This document shows positions 34,133 through 43,148 of a stretch of 64,000 nucleotides of DNA, in pieces. The stretch spans positions 1 through 64,000 of the forward strand of contig NZ_JAMGBC010000001.1 in NCBI RefSeq assembly GCF_023516495.1, in the 5' to 3' direction. The DNA comes from Sphingomonas anseongensis. GTDB lineage: Bacteria > Pseudomonadota > Alphaproteobacteria > Sphingomonadales > Sphingomonadaceae. The notes below the pieces were generated by a model. It was not told the DNA's origin, ran no database searches, and saw only the letters and a list, made by a program, of their open reading frames with translations. How positions within the stretch are numbered: the first letter of the stretch is position 1; each line of letters starts with the position of its first letter. The position numbers and the translations under genes were made by a program.

Positions 34133-35235
34133 GCGCCTTTTCCTTTTCGATACACGCCACGGACGGCGCCGCCCGCACCGGAACGATCGCGATGGCGCGC
34201 GGGGAGATCCGGACTCCGGCCTTCATGCCCGTCGGCACCGCCGCGACCGTCAAGGCGATGAAGCCGGACGAGGTTCGCGCTTCCGGAGCCGACATCATCC
34301 TAGGCAACACTTATCATTTGATGCTTCGCCCCGGCGCCGAGCGGATCGCAAGGCTTGGCGGGCTTCACCGGTTCATGGGCTGGGACCGTCCGATCCTGAC
34401 CGACAGCGGCGGCTACCAGGTGATGAGCCTTTCCGACCTCACGAAGGTGACGGAAGAGGGCGTGGCGTTTGCCAGTCACCTCGACGGCTCGCGCCACATG
34501 CTCTCGCCCGAACGCTCGATGGAGATCCAGAACCTGCTCGGCTCCGACATCGCGATGGCGTTCGACCAGCTGCTTCCCGCAACCGCCGGCTGCGAGGATC
34601 AAACGGCGGCGATGGAGCGCTCGATGCGCTGGGCCGAGCGCTCCAAAGCCGCGTTCACCGGCGATGGCGCGCTGTTCGGAATCCAGCAGGGCGGCCTCGA
34701 CGAGGAGCTTCGCGGCAAGTCCGCCGAGGCCCTGACGGCAATCGGCTTCGACGGCTATGCGATCGGCGGGCTCGCCGTCGGCGAAGGGCAGGAGGCCATG
34801 TGCAGGGTGCTGGACTTCGCGGCGCCGATGCTTCCAGCCGACCGGCCGCGTTACCTGATGGGGGTCGGCAAGCCTGACGACTTGGTCGAAGCGGTGCTCC
34901 GCGGCGTCGACATGTTCGATTGCGTGCTTCCGACGCGCTCCGGCCGCACCGGCCAGGCGTTCACTGCCGACGGGCCGATCAACATCCGCAACGCCCGCTT
35001 CGCCGAGGACCGGAGTCCGATCGAGCCTGGCTGCCCATGCCCCACCTGCAGCCGCTTCGAGCGCGCCTACGTCCACCACCTCGTCCGCTCAGGCGAAATC
35101 CTGGGCGCGATGCTGATGACCGAACATAATCTCTGGTTCTACCAGCGGCTGATGCAGGCGATGCGCGATGCGATCGCGGATCAGCGGCTGGGCAACTTCG
35201 CGGAGATCTTTCTCCCGAAATACGGCTCCGCCTAA
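34129..35235 (+). CDS. tgt: tRNA-guanine transglycosylase
   Basis: 368 residues, starting at a GTG at 34129. Tgt exchanges guanine at position 34 for preQ1 in tRNAs for Asp, Asn, His and Tyr. Motifs are [24 protein letters not shown] (catalytic Asp), [23 protein letters not shown] (second Asp region) and a C-terminal zinc site ([10 protein letters not shown]). The product directly follows queA. Its stop overlaps the convergent helicase stop by four bases. Confidence 0.97.
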   Translation: MSAFSFSIHATDGAARTGTIAMARGEIRTPAFMPVGTAATVKAMKPDEVRASGADIILGNTYHLMLRPGAERIARLGGLHRFMGWDRPILTDSGGYQVMSLSDLTKVTEEGVAFASHLDGSRHMLSPERSMEIQNLLGSDIAMAFDQLLPATAGCEDQTAAMERSMRWAERSKAAFTGDGALFGIQQGGLDEELRGKSAEALTAIGFDGYAIGGLAVGEGQEAMCRVLDFAAPMLPADRPRYLMGVGKPDDLVEAVLRGVDMFDCVLPTRSGRTGQAFTADGPINIRNARFAEDRSPIEPGCPCPTCSRFERAYVHHLVRSGEILGAMLMTEHNLWFYQRLMQAMRDAIADQRLGNFAEIFLPKYGSA

Positions 35236-36608
35236 CTGGCGCGGACGTTCAGGAAGCTCGGCATCGGCCCGTTCCACTCGGGGTCGGCCTCAACCTTCTG
35301 CTTCGGCCGCGGCTCCTCGGCCTTTTCGGCCGCCGGCGCTGCAGCCTTTGGCTCTTCGCACCGCCTTTCGGCCGGCTCGGCCTTGGGCCGTTCCCTGCGG
35401 CGCTCGCGCCTGGCCTTCGGCTCCGCCTCTTGCTTCTCCGGCTTGGCTTCGGGCGCTTGAGCTTTGTTCTCAGGCTGGGACGGAGCTTCGCCGCCCGGGG
35501 CCCCGAGCTTCGCGATCTTGGTGCCGATCAACTTCTCGATGGCCGCGATCGAGTCCGAATCCTCCCGCGTTGCAAGCGTGATCGCGATTCCCTTGGCGCC
35601 GGCTCGCCCGGTCCTGCCGATGCGATGAATATAATCGTCCGGCTGCCACGGAACGTCGAAATTGAAGATGTGGCTGACGCCCTTGATGTCTAGCCCTCGG
35701 GCCGCGACGTCGGAGGCGACCAGGATGTTGATCTCCTCGCTCTTGAAGCGGTCAAGCTCGGCGATCCGGTCCGATTGGTCCATGTCGCCCTGGATCTGCC
35801 CGGCGTGGAAATGCGCCCGCTTGAGGCTGGTCGTCAGCTCGCGCACTGTCGTCTTGCGGTTGCAGAAGATGATGGCGTTCTTCACGCCTTCCTCGCGGAG
35901 CAGCTTGCGGAGCACCTCGCGCTTGTCGGCCGCTTTCACCTGGACCAACCGCTGGTCGATGTTGACGTTCGCGGTGGCCGGGCGCGCGACCTCGACCTGC
36001 TTCGGGTCAGTCAGGAACTTTGCCGCCAGCTTCTGGATCGGCGGCGGCATGGTGGCCGAAAACAGCAGGGTCTGCCGCTGCTTGGGAAGCTTGGTGCAGA
36101 TTTCCTCGATGTCCGGAATGAAGCCCATGTCCAGCATCCGGTCGGCCTCGTCGATGACCAGCAGGTTGCAGTCGTTGAGCATGATCTTGCCGCGGCCGAA
36201 CAGGTCCATCAGCCGGCCCGGCGTCGCGATCAGGACGTCGACTCCCTTTTCCAGCGCCTTTACCTGGTCGCCCATCTGAACGCCGCCGATGAGGAGAGCC
36301 ATCGAAAGCTTGTGGTTCTTCCCATATTTCTCGAAATTCTCGGCCACCTGGGCGGCGAGCTCGCGCGTCGGCTCCAGGATCAGCGACCGCGGCATACGCG
36401 CGCGGCTCCGCCCATGGTCGAGGATGTCGATCATCGGAAGGACGAAGCCGGCGGTCTTGCCGGTGCCGGTCTGGGCGATCCCGACCAGGTCCTTGCCCAT
36501 CAGCACCGCGGGTATGGCGCCGCGCTGGATGGGGGTCGGCTCGGTATAGCCGCTGTCCTTGACTGCTCGAAGCAACTGGTCGGAAAGGCCGAGATCGGCA
36601 AAAGTCAT
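35232..36608 (-). CDS. rhlE: DEAD-box RNA helicase (RhlE-like)
   Basis: 458 residues. A DEAD-box ATPase that remodels RNA, possibly in ribosome assembly or cold adaptation. Motifs in order: Q-motif [14 protein letters not shown], Walker [29 protein letters not shown] in [16 protein letters not shown] in LFSATMPP, and [10 protein letters not shown]. The C-terminus (about 380-440) is a highly charged Lys/Arg/Glu/Pro tail typical of RhlE. The name is by resemblance; sub-family assignment is moderate. Confidence 0.94.
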   Translation of the reverse strand: MTFADLGLSDQLLRAVKDSGYTEPTPIQRGAIPAVLMGKDLVGIAQTGTGKTAGFVLPMIDILDHGRSRARMPRSLILEPTRELAAQVAENFEKYGKNHKLSMALLIGGVQMGDQVKALEKGVDVLIATPGRLMDLFGRGKIMLNDCNLLVIDEADRMLDMGFIPDIEEICTKLPKQRQTLLFSATMPPPIQKLAAKFLTDPKQVEVARPATANVNIDQRLVQVKAADKREVLRKLLREEGVKNAIIFCNRKTTVRELTTSLKRAHFHAGQIQGDMDQSDRIAELDRFKSEEINILVASDVAARGLDIKGVSHIFNFDVPWQPDDYIHRIGRTGRAGAKGIAITLATREDSDSIAAIEKLIGTKIAKLGAPGGEAPSQPENKAQAPEAKPEKQEAEPKARRERRRERPKAEPAERRCEEPKAAAPAAEKAEEPRPKQKVEADPEWNGPMPSFLNVRAS

Positions 36609-36703
36609 TCAAAAATCCGGATAAAGTCAGGCGTCACGGGGAGCCCCCGAGCCTTCACCCGGCTATGACGCCTTCGCGCCGAAAACTCAAGGAAAGCCGG
36701 GTG

Positions 36704-37135
36704 CTAGCGGCGGACTTTCGCCTTCAGCTCGCGAAACCGCTCGATCCCGCAGGTCGCGCCCATCCTCGACCGGACGACGTCGCGCCGGGCACAGACCCGC
36801 TCGTCGCTCGAGCTCAAATAGAAGCCGCCGTAGAAATCCAGGGCAGGGCAGGTCTCGTCGAGCTCGGCCCGAAGCAGCTTCCGGCCTTCCAGTATGAAGT
36901 CGACATGATCGTTGCCCGACAGAAAGGCGCCCTTGATCTTGTCGGCGTGGATGCATTTGGGCCCCTTGTGCTCGACCCAGCGGACCTGTGGCGGCGGCGG
37001 CCGAACCGGCACCCGCATGATGATCTGGTCCTCGACGACGATGCTGCGCACCTGCAGGTCGCCCGCCATGGCGAGGCCGAGCAGCATCGGCAGCAATGTC
37101 AGTATGGCGGTGACCGTCACTTCGCTAAGCCCCAT
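36704..37135 (-). CDS. exported hypothetical protein
   Basis: 143 residues from the ATG at 37135 (a frame from 37159 also exists). A hydrophobic N-terminal segment (TAILTLLPMLLGLAMAG) is probably a signal peptide or anchor. The mature part has a Val-rich strand (VRSIVVEDQIIMRVPV), a Pro-rich turn, four Cys residues (PKCIH, ETCPALDF, ERVCARRD, GATCGIE) that may make disulfides, and a basic C-terminus. No family recognised; it lies alone between the helicase and SapC genes. Confidence 0.72.
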   Translation of the reverse strand: MGLSEVTVTAILTLLPMLLGLAMAGDLQVRSIVVEDQIIMRVPVRPPPPQVRWVEHKGPKCIHADKIKGAFLSGNDHVDFILEGRKLLRAELDETCPALDFYGGFYLSSSDERVCARRDVVRSRMGATCGIERFRELKAKVRR

Positions 37136-37343
37136 GGAGGAATACCCGCCTCGCAGCAAAGCGTTGAACCCTTAATGAACTGTGCGCCCAGGCCCTCCGC
37201 CCCGAAGAACAGTTGCGAAAATTCCGCCCCTTGCATAAGGCGGCGGCGGATTTCCGGCCGGATGTCGAATCCCATCACCGCTCGCGGCAGTGAGTACGAC
37301 TTCGCCGCGGCACCGACGAACTTTAGCCTCAAGGACATTTGCA

Positions 37344-38138
37344 ATGGCGACCGAAGCGCCGAACCAGCAGTTGCCCCTCCTCTACCACGCGCTCGAGCCG
37401 CTGAACTCGAACGTTCACCGCAAGATGAAGATTCGCTCGATCGAAAAGTCGCCAGTGATCGGCACGACCCACGCGATCCCTGCGACGGTGGACGAGTTCA
37501 CGCTGCTCGCCCGCCATTATCCGATTATCTTCGCGGTCGGCGACAATCCGGTGCCGCTGGCGCTGATGGGCCTGACTGAGGGCGTCAACGCGTTCATGGA
37601 CGACAATGGCGTCGCTCTCGAGGCGAACCTCTACGTCCCGGCCTATATCCGCCGCTATCCGTTCCTTTTGGCGCGCCTGACGCCGGATAGCGACGAGCTT
37701 TCGCTTTGCTTCGACCCGACGGTCGGTGCGGTGGGCGAGTTCGAGGACGGCGAGCCCTTGTTCGAGGAAGACGGCCAGCCGAGCAAGGCGACCAAGGCGA
37801 TCCTCGAGTTTTGCGAGCAGTTCGAGGCTGCCGGCCAGCGCACCGGCGCCTTCATCGAGGATTTGGTGAAGAGCGACCTGCTGATGGACGGCGAAGTTGC
37901 CATCCAGCCCGAAGGCGCGGCCCAGCCGTTCATCTATCGGGGCTTCCGCATGGTCGACGAGGAGAAGCTGAGGAACCTGCGCGGCGACGAGCTTCGCAAG
38001 TACAACCAGAGCGGGCTTCTCGCTCTCATCTATGCGCACCTCTTCTCGCTGTCGCAGGTCCGCGAGATCTTCGCGCGCCAGGTTGCCCAGGGGAAAGGCC
38101 CGATGGCAGTCCCCCAGCGCGAGCCCGCCGAAGCGTGA
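37344..38138 (+). CDS. SapC family protein
   Basis: 264 residues from the ATG at 37344; an upstream start at 37290 is weaker. It matches the SapC family (named after an S-layer-associated gene of Campylobacter), with LPLLYHALEPLN at the start, then HYPIIFAVGD, NLYVPAYIRRYPFLLA, and the C-terminal GLLALIYAHLFSLSQVREI. Its molecular role is unknown. In sphingomonads SapC genes often lie near TonB receptors and tryptophan halogenases, but none are here. A strong terminator follows. Confidence 0.9.
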   Translation: MATEAPNQQLPLLYHALEPLNSNVHRKMKIRSIEKSPVIGTTHAIPATVDEFTLLARHYPIIFAVGDNPVPLALMGLTEGVNAFMDDNGVALEANLYVPAYIRRYPFLLARLTPDSDELSLCFDPTVGAVGEFEDGEPLFEEDGQPSKATKAILEFCEQFEAAGQRTGAFIEDLVKSDLLMDGEVAIQPEGAAQPFIYRGFRMVDEEKLRNLRGDELRKYNQSGLLALIYAHLFSLSQVREIFARQVAQGKGPMAVPQREPAEA

Positions 38139-38270
38139 TCTGTTTGCGGCGGGTCGAATTGACCTGCTAGCGCGCCTCACCATCTGGGTTCAGCCAGGCG
38201 CCCGCGTTTCCCCTTCACGGGCTGCCCGGCTTGCGCGCCCGCTTGTTTGGGCGCGTTCCTCCCTGAACTG

Positions 38271-38303
38271 CGCCGCCTCGGCTTCAACCGGGGCGGCGTT
38301 TTT
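38271..38303 (+). terminator. rho-independent terminator after sapC
   Basis: An 11-bp stem (CGCCGCCTCGG / CCGGGGCGGCG, one wobble) over the loop CTTCAA, followed by five T. It ends at the stop codon of the convergent amidohydrolase gene. Confidence 0.85.
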
Positions 38304-39178
38304 CATTCGGCCGCCGCGGGCAGCCTTCGCTCGAGCATCTCCGACCCGAGCCGCTGGGCAAGCGTTTCGATTAGCCCGGCCACCTCGTCGAACCTGGCAC
38401 CGGCTTCGCCGGACGAAGTGAGGTAGCAGCGCCGGTCGATCTCGATCTGGAGCGCATGAACCCCGTTCTGCGGCCGGCCGTGCCGCTCGACGACGTGGCC
38501 GCCGGCGAACGGGTCGTTGACCGCCGCTGCAAAGCCGCAGTGGGTCGCGACCGCCACGGCCTGCGCCGTCAGCCACGGCGCAGCGCTGCGCCCGAACCGG
38601 TCGCCCAACACCACGTCCGCGCAATTCTTCGACGGAGGCATAGAGTGGCAGTCGAGGAGGAGGGCGCAACCGAAGCGGTCCAGAAGCAGCGACAACTGAT
38701 CCTCCACGGCGCGGTGATAGGGTCGGTATGCCTCGTCCAGCCGCCGCTCCAGTTCGTCGCGCTGGATCGGCTGACGCCAAAGCTGGCCGTGTGTCGCGGT
38801 TCGCGAGGGGACGATGCCAAGCCCGCCGCGGGCCCTTGCGGTTGGGCGTGAATGCCGTTGGATGTGAACCAGAGCCGGGTCGATCTCGTCTTCGGCGCGG
38901 TTGCAGTCGACGCCCGCCCTTGCCGCCTGCGCAATCACCGCCCCGACGCCGCTTCCGATTGCTCGCCAGGCAAGGCGATCGACGAATGGATCTTCGAGAG
39001 ACTGGAGCGACTGGCGGCCGTGGCGGGACAAGTCAACCAGCCATTCCGGATAGTCTCGGCCGGAGTGCGGGATGGACAGCAGGACGGGCAGCTGGCCGCG
39101 CAGCGGATGGACGATCGGGGGAGAGAGAGACGGCACTGACAAGTGTCCCAGTTTAGGACCGACGTAGAGCGGCTGCAA
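38303..39178 (-). CDS. N-formylglutamate amidohydrolase family protein
   Basis: 291 residues. The family hydrolyses N-formyl-L-glutamate in histidine breakdown or acts on related N-formyl amides. Visible are LLSIPHSGRDYP at the N-terminus (metal His), DRFGCALLLDCHSMPP (Asp-Cys-His, metal site), DVVLGDRFGRSAA, and NDPFAGGHVVERHG near the C-terminus. The last 40 residues are less conserved. No hut genes are nearby, so the physiological substrate is open. Confidence 0.9.
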   Translation of the reverse strand: MQPLYVGPKLGHLSVPSLSPPIVHPLRGQLPVLLSIPHSGRDYPEWLVDLSRHGRQSLQSLEDPFVDRLAWRAIGSGVGAVIAQAARAGVDCNRAEDEIDPALVHIQRHSRPTARARGGLGIVPSRTATHGQLWRQPIQRDELERRLDEAYRPYHRAVEDQLSLLLDRFGCALLLDCHSMPPSKNCADVVLGDRFGRSAAPWLTAQAVAVATHCGFAAAVNDPFAGGHVVERHGRPQNGVHALQIEIDRRCYLTSSGEAGARFDEVAGLIETLAQRLGSEMLERRLPAAAE

Positions 39179-39237
39179 CGCTCGGGACGCTCATTCGCTT
39201 CTGGCAAAAGCCGAATTAACAGCGCATGATGGAGTCC

Positions 39238-39615
39238 ATGCCGCGAATCCTGCTCGCCGAAGACGATACGTCGATGCGCGAATATCTGCAGCGCGCCCTT
39301 CAGCGCGTCGGATATGATGTCGATTCCGTGGGTTGTGGCACCGAGGCGATGCCGCTTCTCGAGAGCGATCGCTACGATCTTCTGCTGACCGACATCGTGA
39401 TGCCGGAAATGGACGGAATTGAGCTCGCGCAGAAGGCGTCGGCCATCGACCCGGACATCCGCGTCATGTTCATCACCGGCTTCGCCGCGGTTGCGCTCCA
39501 GAGCGGTCGCGCCGCGCCGGAAGCGAAGATGCTGTCAAAGCCCTTCCATTTGAAGGACTTGGTGGCCGAAGTCGACCGCATCTTCCAGACCGAGGACCAG
39601 CACGGCCGCCTCTAA
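39238..39615 (+). CDS. cpdR: CpdR-like single-domain response regulator
   Basis: 125 residues from the ATG at 39238, which has GGAG four bases upstream; ATGs at 39226 and 39229 are in frame. It is only a receiver domain: RILLAEDDTSMREYL (acidic pocket), the phospho-acceptor Asp in LLTDIVMPEMDG, a Thr/Ser position in MFITGF, and Lys in MLSKPFHLKDL. CpdR directs ClpXP to degrade CtrA and other cell-cycle proteins when unphosphorylated. The identity rests on close resemblance and alphaproteobacterial context. Confidence 0.9.
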   Translation: MPRILLAEDDTSMREYLQRALQRVGYDVDSVGCGTEAMPLLESDRYDLLLTDIVMPEMDGIELAQKASAIDPDIRVMFITGFAAVALQSGRAAPEAKMLSKPFHLKDLVAEVDRIFQTEDQHGRL

Positions 39616-39624
39616 GGCCGTGCT
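39599..39624 (+). terminator. hairpin across the cpdR stop codon
   Basis: AGCACGGCC pairs with GGCCGTGCT over an 8-base loop that contains the stop codon. There is no T-run, so termination by it is uncertain. Confidence 0.35.
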
Positions 39625-39710
39625 CGGCCGCGTCTGGAGAGCGCCGCCGTCACCTTTAGTCGCCGCAGCGCTTGCGCCCCCCGCAAGCCACCCCTAAATG
39701 GCCCCCGAGT

Positions 39711-39785
39711 GGGCGTGTAGCTCAGTGGTAGAGCACTGTGTTGACATCGCAGGGGTCGCAAGTTCAATCCTTGCCACGCCCACCA
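39711..39785 (+). tRNA. tRNA-Val (anticodon GAC)
   Basis: 75 bases including an encoded CCA. The acceptor stem GGGCGTG pairs with CACGCCC, and the anticodon stem CTGTG pairs with CGCAG (one wobble). The loop TTGACAT holds GAC at 39743-39745, and the TTCAATC T-loop is intact. It reads GUC and GUU valine codons. The crcB gene begins 13 bases after the CCA. Confidence 0.96.
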
Positions 39786-39798
39786 TTTTTCCCAGTCG

Positions 39799-40182
39799 AT
39801 GCTGTATTTGATCGTCTTCCTGGGCGCCGGAATCGGCGGAGCCCTGCGCCACGGCGCGAACGTCGGCGCGGCGCGACTGTTCGGCTACGGCTTTCCGCTC
39901 GGGACCCTGTTCGTCAACTTGGCCGGATCCTTCGCGATGGGGTTGCTGGCGGGCTATTTTGCCTACCGCACCGGCGTCAGCCAGCACATGCGGCTGTTCC
40001 TCACGACCGGGGTTCTCGGCGGCTTCACCACCTTCTCCGCCTTCAGCCTCGATACGGCCGTGCTGATCGAACGCCACGCCTACGGCCAGGCCGCCGCCTA
40101 CGTCCTTACGTCCGTCATCATCAGCATCGCTGCAGTCTTCGTCGGCCTGGCGCTGTTCCGGACCGGCGGACATCTGCCCTGA
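39799..40182 (+). CDS. crcB: fluoride exporter CrcB/Fluc
   Basis: 127 residues with four transmembrane helices. CrcB proteins form dimeric fluoride channels that protect enzymes from fluoride. Signatures: GAGIGGALRHGAN at the start, GTLFVNLAGSF (Asn of the pore) and GGFTTFSAFSLD (phenylalanine/threonine track). It starts 13 bases behind tRNA-Val, leaving no space for a fluoride riboswitch, so it is probably co-transcribed with the tRNA. Confidence 0.95.
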   Translation: MLYLIVFLGAGIGGALRHGANVGAARLFGYGFPLGTLFVNLAGSFAMGLLAGYFAYRTGVSQHMRLFLTTGVLGGFTTFSAFSLDTAVLIERHAYGQAAAYVLTSVIISIAAVFVGLALFRTGGHLP

Positions 40183-40188
40183 CGCCCG

Positions 40189-41946
40189 TCAATGAACCGC
40201 GGGGAGTATGTCCTTGGGCACGAATTCCCGCTGCGACCGGAAGAGCACTGCGTCGGCGTAATTGCCGCCGGTGAAGGTGATGACGAGGTCCAGGTCGGGA
40301 ATCCCCATCGCGACCTGGCCACCGTTGCCGCCTGGGAAGTAGGCGAACAGCTTGCGACCGTTGAGGTCGTAGGTGACCGAGTTCCAAAGATAGCCGTAGG
40401 TTTGGCCGCTGGTCGGCGATAGCACCCTCAGGGGCGCCGTCGATTTGCGCACCCATTCCGGGCTGACGATCTGGCGCCCCTCCCATTTGCCGTTGTTCAT
40501 GTAGAGCTGGGTCAGCTTGCTGAAATCGCGCGACGTGAACCGGTGGCCGCCGCCGCCATAGGCTTCGCCGGTCGGCTGCAGGAACAGATGGTAGTTGCTC
40601 ATGTGCATCGGCTTGGCGAGCAGCCGGTAGAACATTTCGGGCTGGGGCTCGCGAGCGATCTTCTCGAGCATTCCGCCGGCAAGGTTGGGCTTCATGCTGC
40701 AATAGACGATCTTGTCGCCGCTGTTCCAAGCCATCGGGACGTTCAGGGCGTAACGGTACCAGTTCGGCTCCTCGCTCTGCTGCTGCATCACGTCCTCGTC
40801 GCCCGGTCGATCGCCGCTGTCGTCGCAATCGAACCCCGCCGTCATCGAGATGAGGTGTTCGAGCGTCATGCTCTTCTTGCGCGGATCGAGGTCCGCGGGG
40901 ACCGAGCCCAGCATTGTCTGATAGACGGGTGTATCGAGCCGGATCGGGACGCCTGACTGCATGGCCGCGCCGATGAGGGCGTTGGTCCAGCTCTTCGATG
41001 CGGACCGCAGGTCGTGGGGCGTGTCGCGGTCGTAGCCGTGGAAATATTCCTCGAGCACGAGCTTGCCGTGACGTGCGATCAGCAGGCTGTGGACCTGTGA
41101 CGTGCTCACACCGTCCTGCGGCATGTCGATCAGTTTCTGCACGAACCTTTCGATGGCCGCGCGATCGATCCCCTCCTTCTCGAGTGTCGAAACCGGCCAG
41201 CCGTCGTCCAGCTGGACGGGCGGCGAGTAATGATATCGCTCGGGGGTCTTGCCGCGCGGATAAAAGGGGCTGCTGACCGTCGTGTCCGGAGCAAAATCGA
41301 ACGTCGTTCCCTGGATCGGGATCGACAGGATTCCGGTTTCGGGGTCGCGGCGGCCGGTCGCTATGACCTCCTCCTTCTTCTGGCCGCGGCGGGTGCCGAT
41401 GAGGCGCACCACGTCGCCGTCCAACTCCGCAGAGCTGACCCCGATGAAGACGCCCTGGTTGCGCTCCGGATTACGCAAGTAGGTCGAATAGCGCCCATCG
41501 GCGCCGCGGCTGACCGGCAGGTAATAGGTCATGTGGTCGTCATCGGGGACGACCTGGCCGCGCCAATTCCCGCGTTCGTCGAGCCGAAGTGCGACGGGCG
41601 CCGCATAGCGCGTCGCGCTGCTCATCGTCGTTGCCTGAATCCACTGGCCGTCGATCGTTCGGCCGCTCCGGATGCCGCGGAAGCTGCCCTTGCCGTCCGG
41701 CAGATCGAAGGAAAGCGCCTTGCCCTGCTGCTTCACTGCAACGGTGAAGCCGGCGATGTCGGCCGTCAGACCGCCACCGCGAGGAATTAGGATCAAAGTG
41801 CCGCGGATATCTGGCCCGTTGCGGACTTCAGCTACCCACAGGCCTGTGAGATCCGGCGAACTCGTGGGTTGGCTGGTCGAGCTCTGTGCCTCGGCGGTAC
41901 CCGACGACAGCAGCAGCGCAACCATGAGCGGACTGACGAACTTCAT
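40189..41946 (-). CDS. serine hydrolase (class C beta-lactamase-like), exported
   Basis: 585 residues with a signal peptide (ending AEAQ). The N-terminal 240 residues are a beta-rich domain not seen in simple beta-lactamases (WVAEVRNGPDIRGTLILIP, then several strand pairs). The C-terminal penicillin-binding-like domain has the nucleophile SASK (Ser315-Lys318). Family members include carboxypeptidases, esterases and beta-lactamases, and its true substrate is unknown. The start overlaps the stop of the propeller gene (ATGA), so it is part of the BlaI/BlaR1-led operon. Confidence 0.9.
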   Translation of the reverse strand: MKFVSPLMVALLLSSGTAEAQSSTSQPTSSPDLTGLWVAEVRNGPDIRGTLILIPRGGGLTADIAGFTVAVKQQGKALSFDLPDGKGSFRGIRSGRTIDGQWIQATTMSSATRYAAPVALRLDERGNWRGQVVPDDDHMTYYLPVSRGADGRYSTYLRNPERNQGVFIGVSSAELDGDVVRLIGTRRGQKKEEVIATGRRDPETGILSIPIQGTTFDFAPDTTVSSPFYPRGKTPERYHYSPPVQLDDGWPVSTLEKEGIDRAAIERFVQKLIDMPQDGVSTSQVHSLLIARHGKLVLEEYFHGYDRDTPHDLRSASKSWTNALIGAAMQSGVPIRLDTPVYQTMLGSVPADLDPRKKSMTLEHLISMTAGFDCDDSGDRPGDEDVMQQQSEEPNWYRYALNVPMAWNSGDKIVYCSMKPNLAGGMLEKIAREPQPEMFYRLLAKPMHMSNYHLFLQPTGEAYGGGGHRFTSRDFSKLTQLYMNNGKWEGRQIVSPEWVRKSTAPLRVLSPTSGQTYGYLWNSVTYDLNGRKLFAYFPGGNGGQVAMGIPDLDLVITFTGGNYADAVLFRSQREFVPKDILPAVH

Positions 41947-43148
41947 TGCCCGGCCTCCTTCAAAAGCTGGGATGCGGGAATGATGCTGATCGACTTTGAT
42001 CCGAAGTTTGACACGTATAGGGCTTCGCCGTTGGCGGACGCGCCCAGGTCACGCGGAAACGCTCCGACCTCGGTCGATCTGGGACTGCCCGCACCGCGCA
42101 GTGCATCGGCCGCGATGAACGCGCTGACAGTTTTCGGTCCCTCAGGGCAGTCCCAGCGGCAGGCGTTAGCGACGGCGACGATCCTGTCGCCGTCCAGGAG
42201 CGCAACGCCGATCGGCTGATGGCCGACGTTGACGATGGCAATTTGCGAATGTTGCGGATCGGCAGCCAGCTTGGCGACGTCGAAAGCTCTGACAGTGTCG
42301 CCGAGCCTGTTCGTCACCCACATCGTGCGGCCGTCTCTCGAAAGCGCCAGCCGGACAGGCGAGCAGCCCGCATAAGCGCGGCTGACGACTGCATGGTCCG
42401 GATCGCTGCTGACCTTCGCGACGTCGACAGTGAGAATCCCGCCCACCGGATTGATTGGCGTCGGGTGCTTCCCGCCCTCCGACCGGCAAGCGATCGGCGG
42501 ATTGTGGCGGCGCAACAGGCCCTGCACCGGCACGTAGAGGAACCGGCCGTCCCGCGAGGCCGCAAGCACCGTCGGCGCATAATCGACGGCGATCGAAGCG
42601 ACGACTTTCGGTTTGCTGAAGCCGGACTTGCGCATTGCGAAGAAATCGAGCGCAGTGATTTTCCCCGCTTGCTCGTCGCTCGCGAACAGGAGCTTCTCGT
42701 CGGCCGTGAATGCCAGCGAGACCGTGCCTGGGTGATCGGCATATTTGAGCGTTGCCGCGAGGCCGGAGGTCTTGCCCGCAACCAGTGCGCGAACATCGAA
42801 AACATAGATTCGATCGCCGCCCGCTGCGACAGCCAGGCGGCGGTCGTGCGACAGCACCAGCCCATAAGCGGCGGTGGCCAGGGGAACGGTGCGGACGAGC
42901 ACCGGTTTCGAATCGCGAAGGTCGATGAGAGCAAGCCCGCCCTGCTTATCGTCGTCCGTGCCGAGAGTGGCGAGCAACTGGCATGTTCCGGGGACTTCGA
43001 CCATGGCGAAGGCGCCCATCGGCAGGGCGACCTCCGAGCGGCGGACCTTGGCGGTGCAGCTTTGTGCTTGGGTCGCCGCGGGAGCCGCCGCGATTGCCAA
43101 AACCAGGGTCAGAGCCAGAAGGATGCGCCCATACATGAGTCGCCTCAT
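41943..43148 (-). CDS. exported beta-propeller (YncE-like) protein
   Basis: 401 residues. A signal peptide ends near AQS. The rest consists of about seven repeats of roughly 45-50 residues with blade patterns such as GLALIDLRDSKPVLVRTVPL, RDGRFLYVPVQG, SRDGRTMWVTN and GEALYVSNFGSKSISIIPASQ. YncE-type propellers have no shared enzymatic activity and often bind DNA or sugars or act as scaffolds. It starts one base into the stop of the blaR1-like gene (TGATG), and its stop overlaps the serine hydrolase start. Role unknown; probably exported together with the serine hydrolase. Confidence 0.85.
   Translation of the reverse strand: MRRLMYGRILLALTLVLAIAAAPAATQAQSCTAKVRRSEVALPMGAFAMVEVPGTCQLLATLGTDDDKQGGLALIDLRDSKPVLVRTVPLATAAYGLVLSHDRRLAVAAGGDRIYVFDVRALVAGKTSGLAATLKYADHPGTVSLAFTADEKLLFASDEQAGKITALDFFAMRKSGFSKPKVVASIAVDYAPTVLAASRDGRFLYVPVQGLLRRHNPPIACRSEGGKHPTPINPVGGILTVDVAKVSSDPDHAVVSRAYAGCSPVRLALSRDGRTMWVTNRLGDTVRAFDVAKLAADPQHSQIAIVNVGHQPIGVALLDGDRIVAVANACRWDCPEGPKTVSAFIAADALRGAGSPRSTEVGAFPRDLGASANGEALYVSNFGSKSISIIPASQLLKEAGQ

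Noticed and set aside
39786-39798. fluoride riboswitch ahead of crcB
   Set aside because: Only 13 bases separate the tRNA and the crcB ATG, too few for the roughly 50-nt aptamer.
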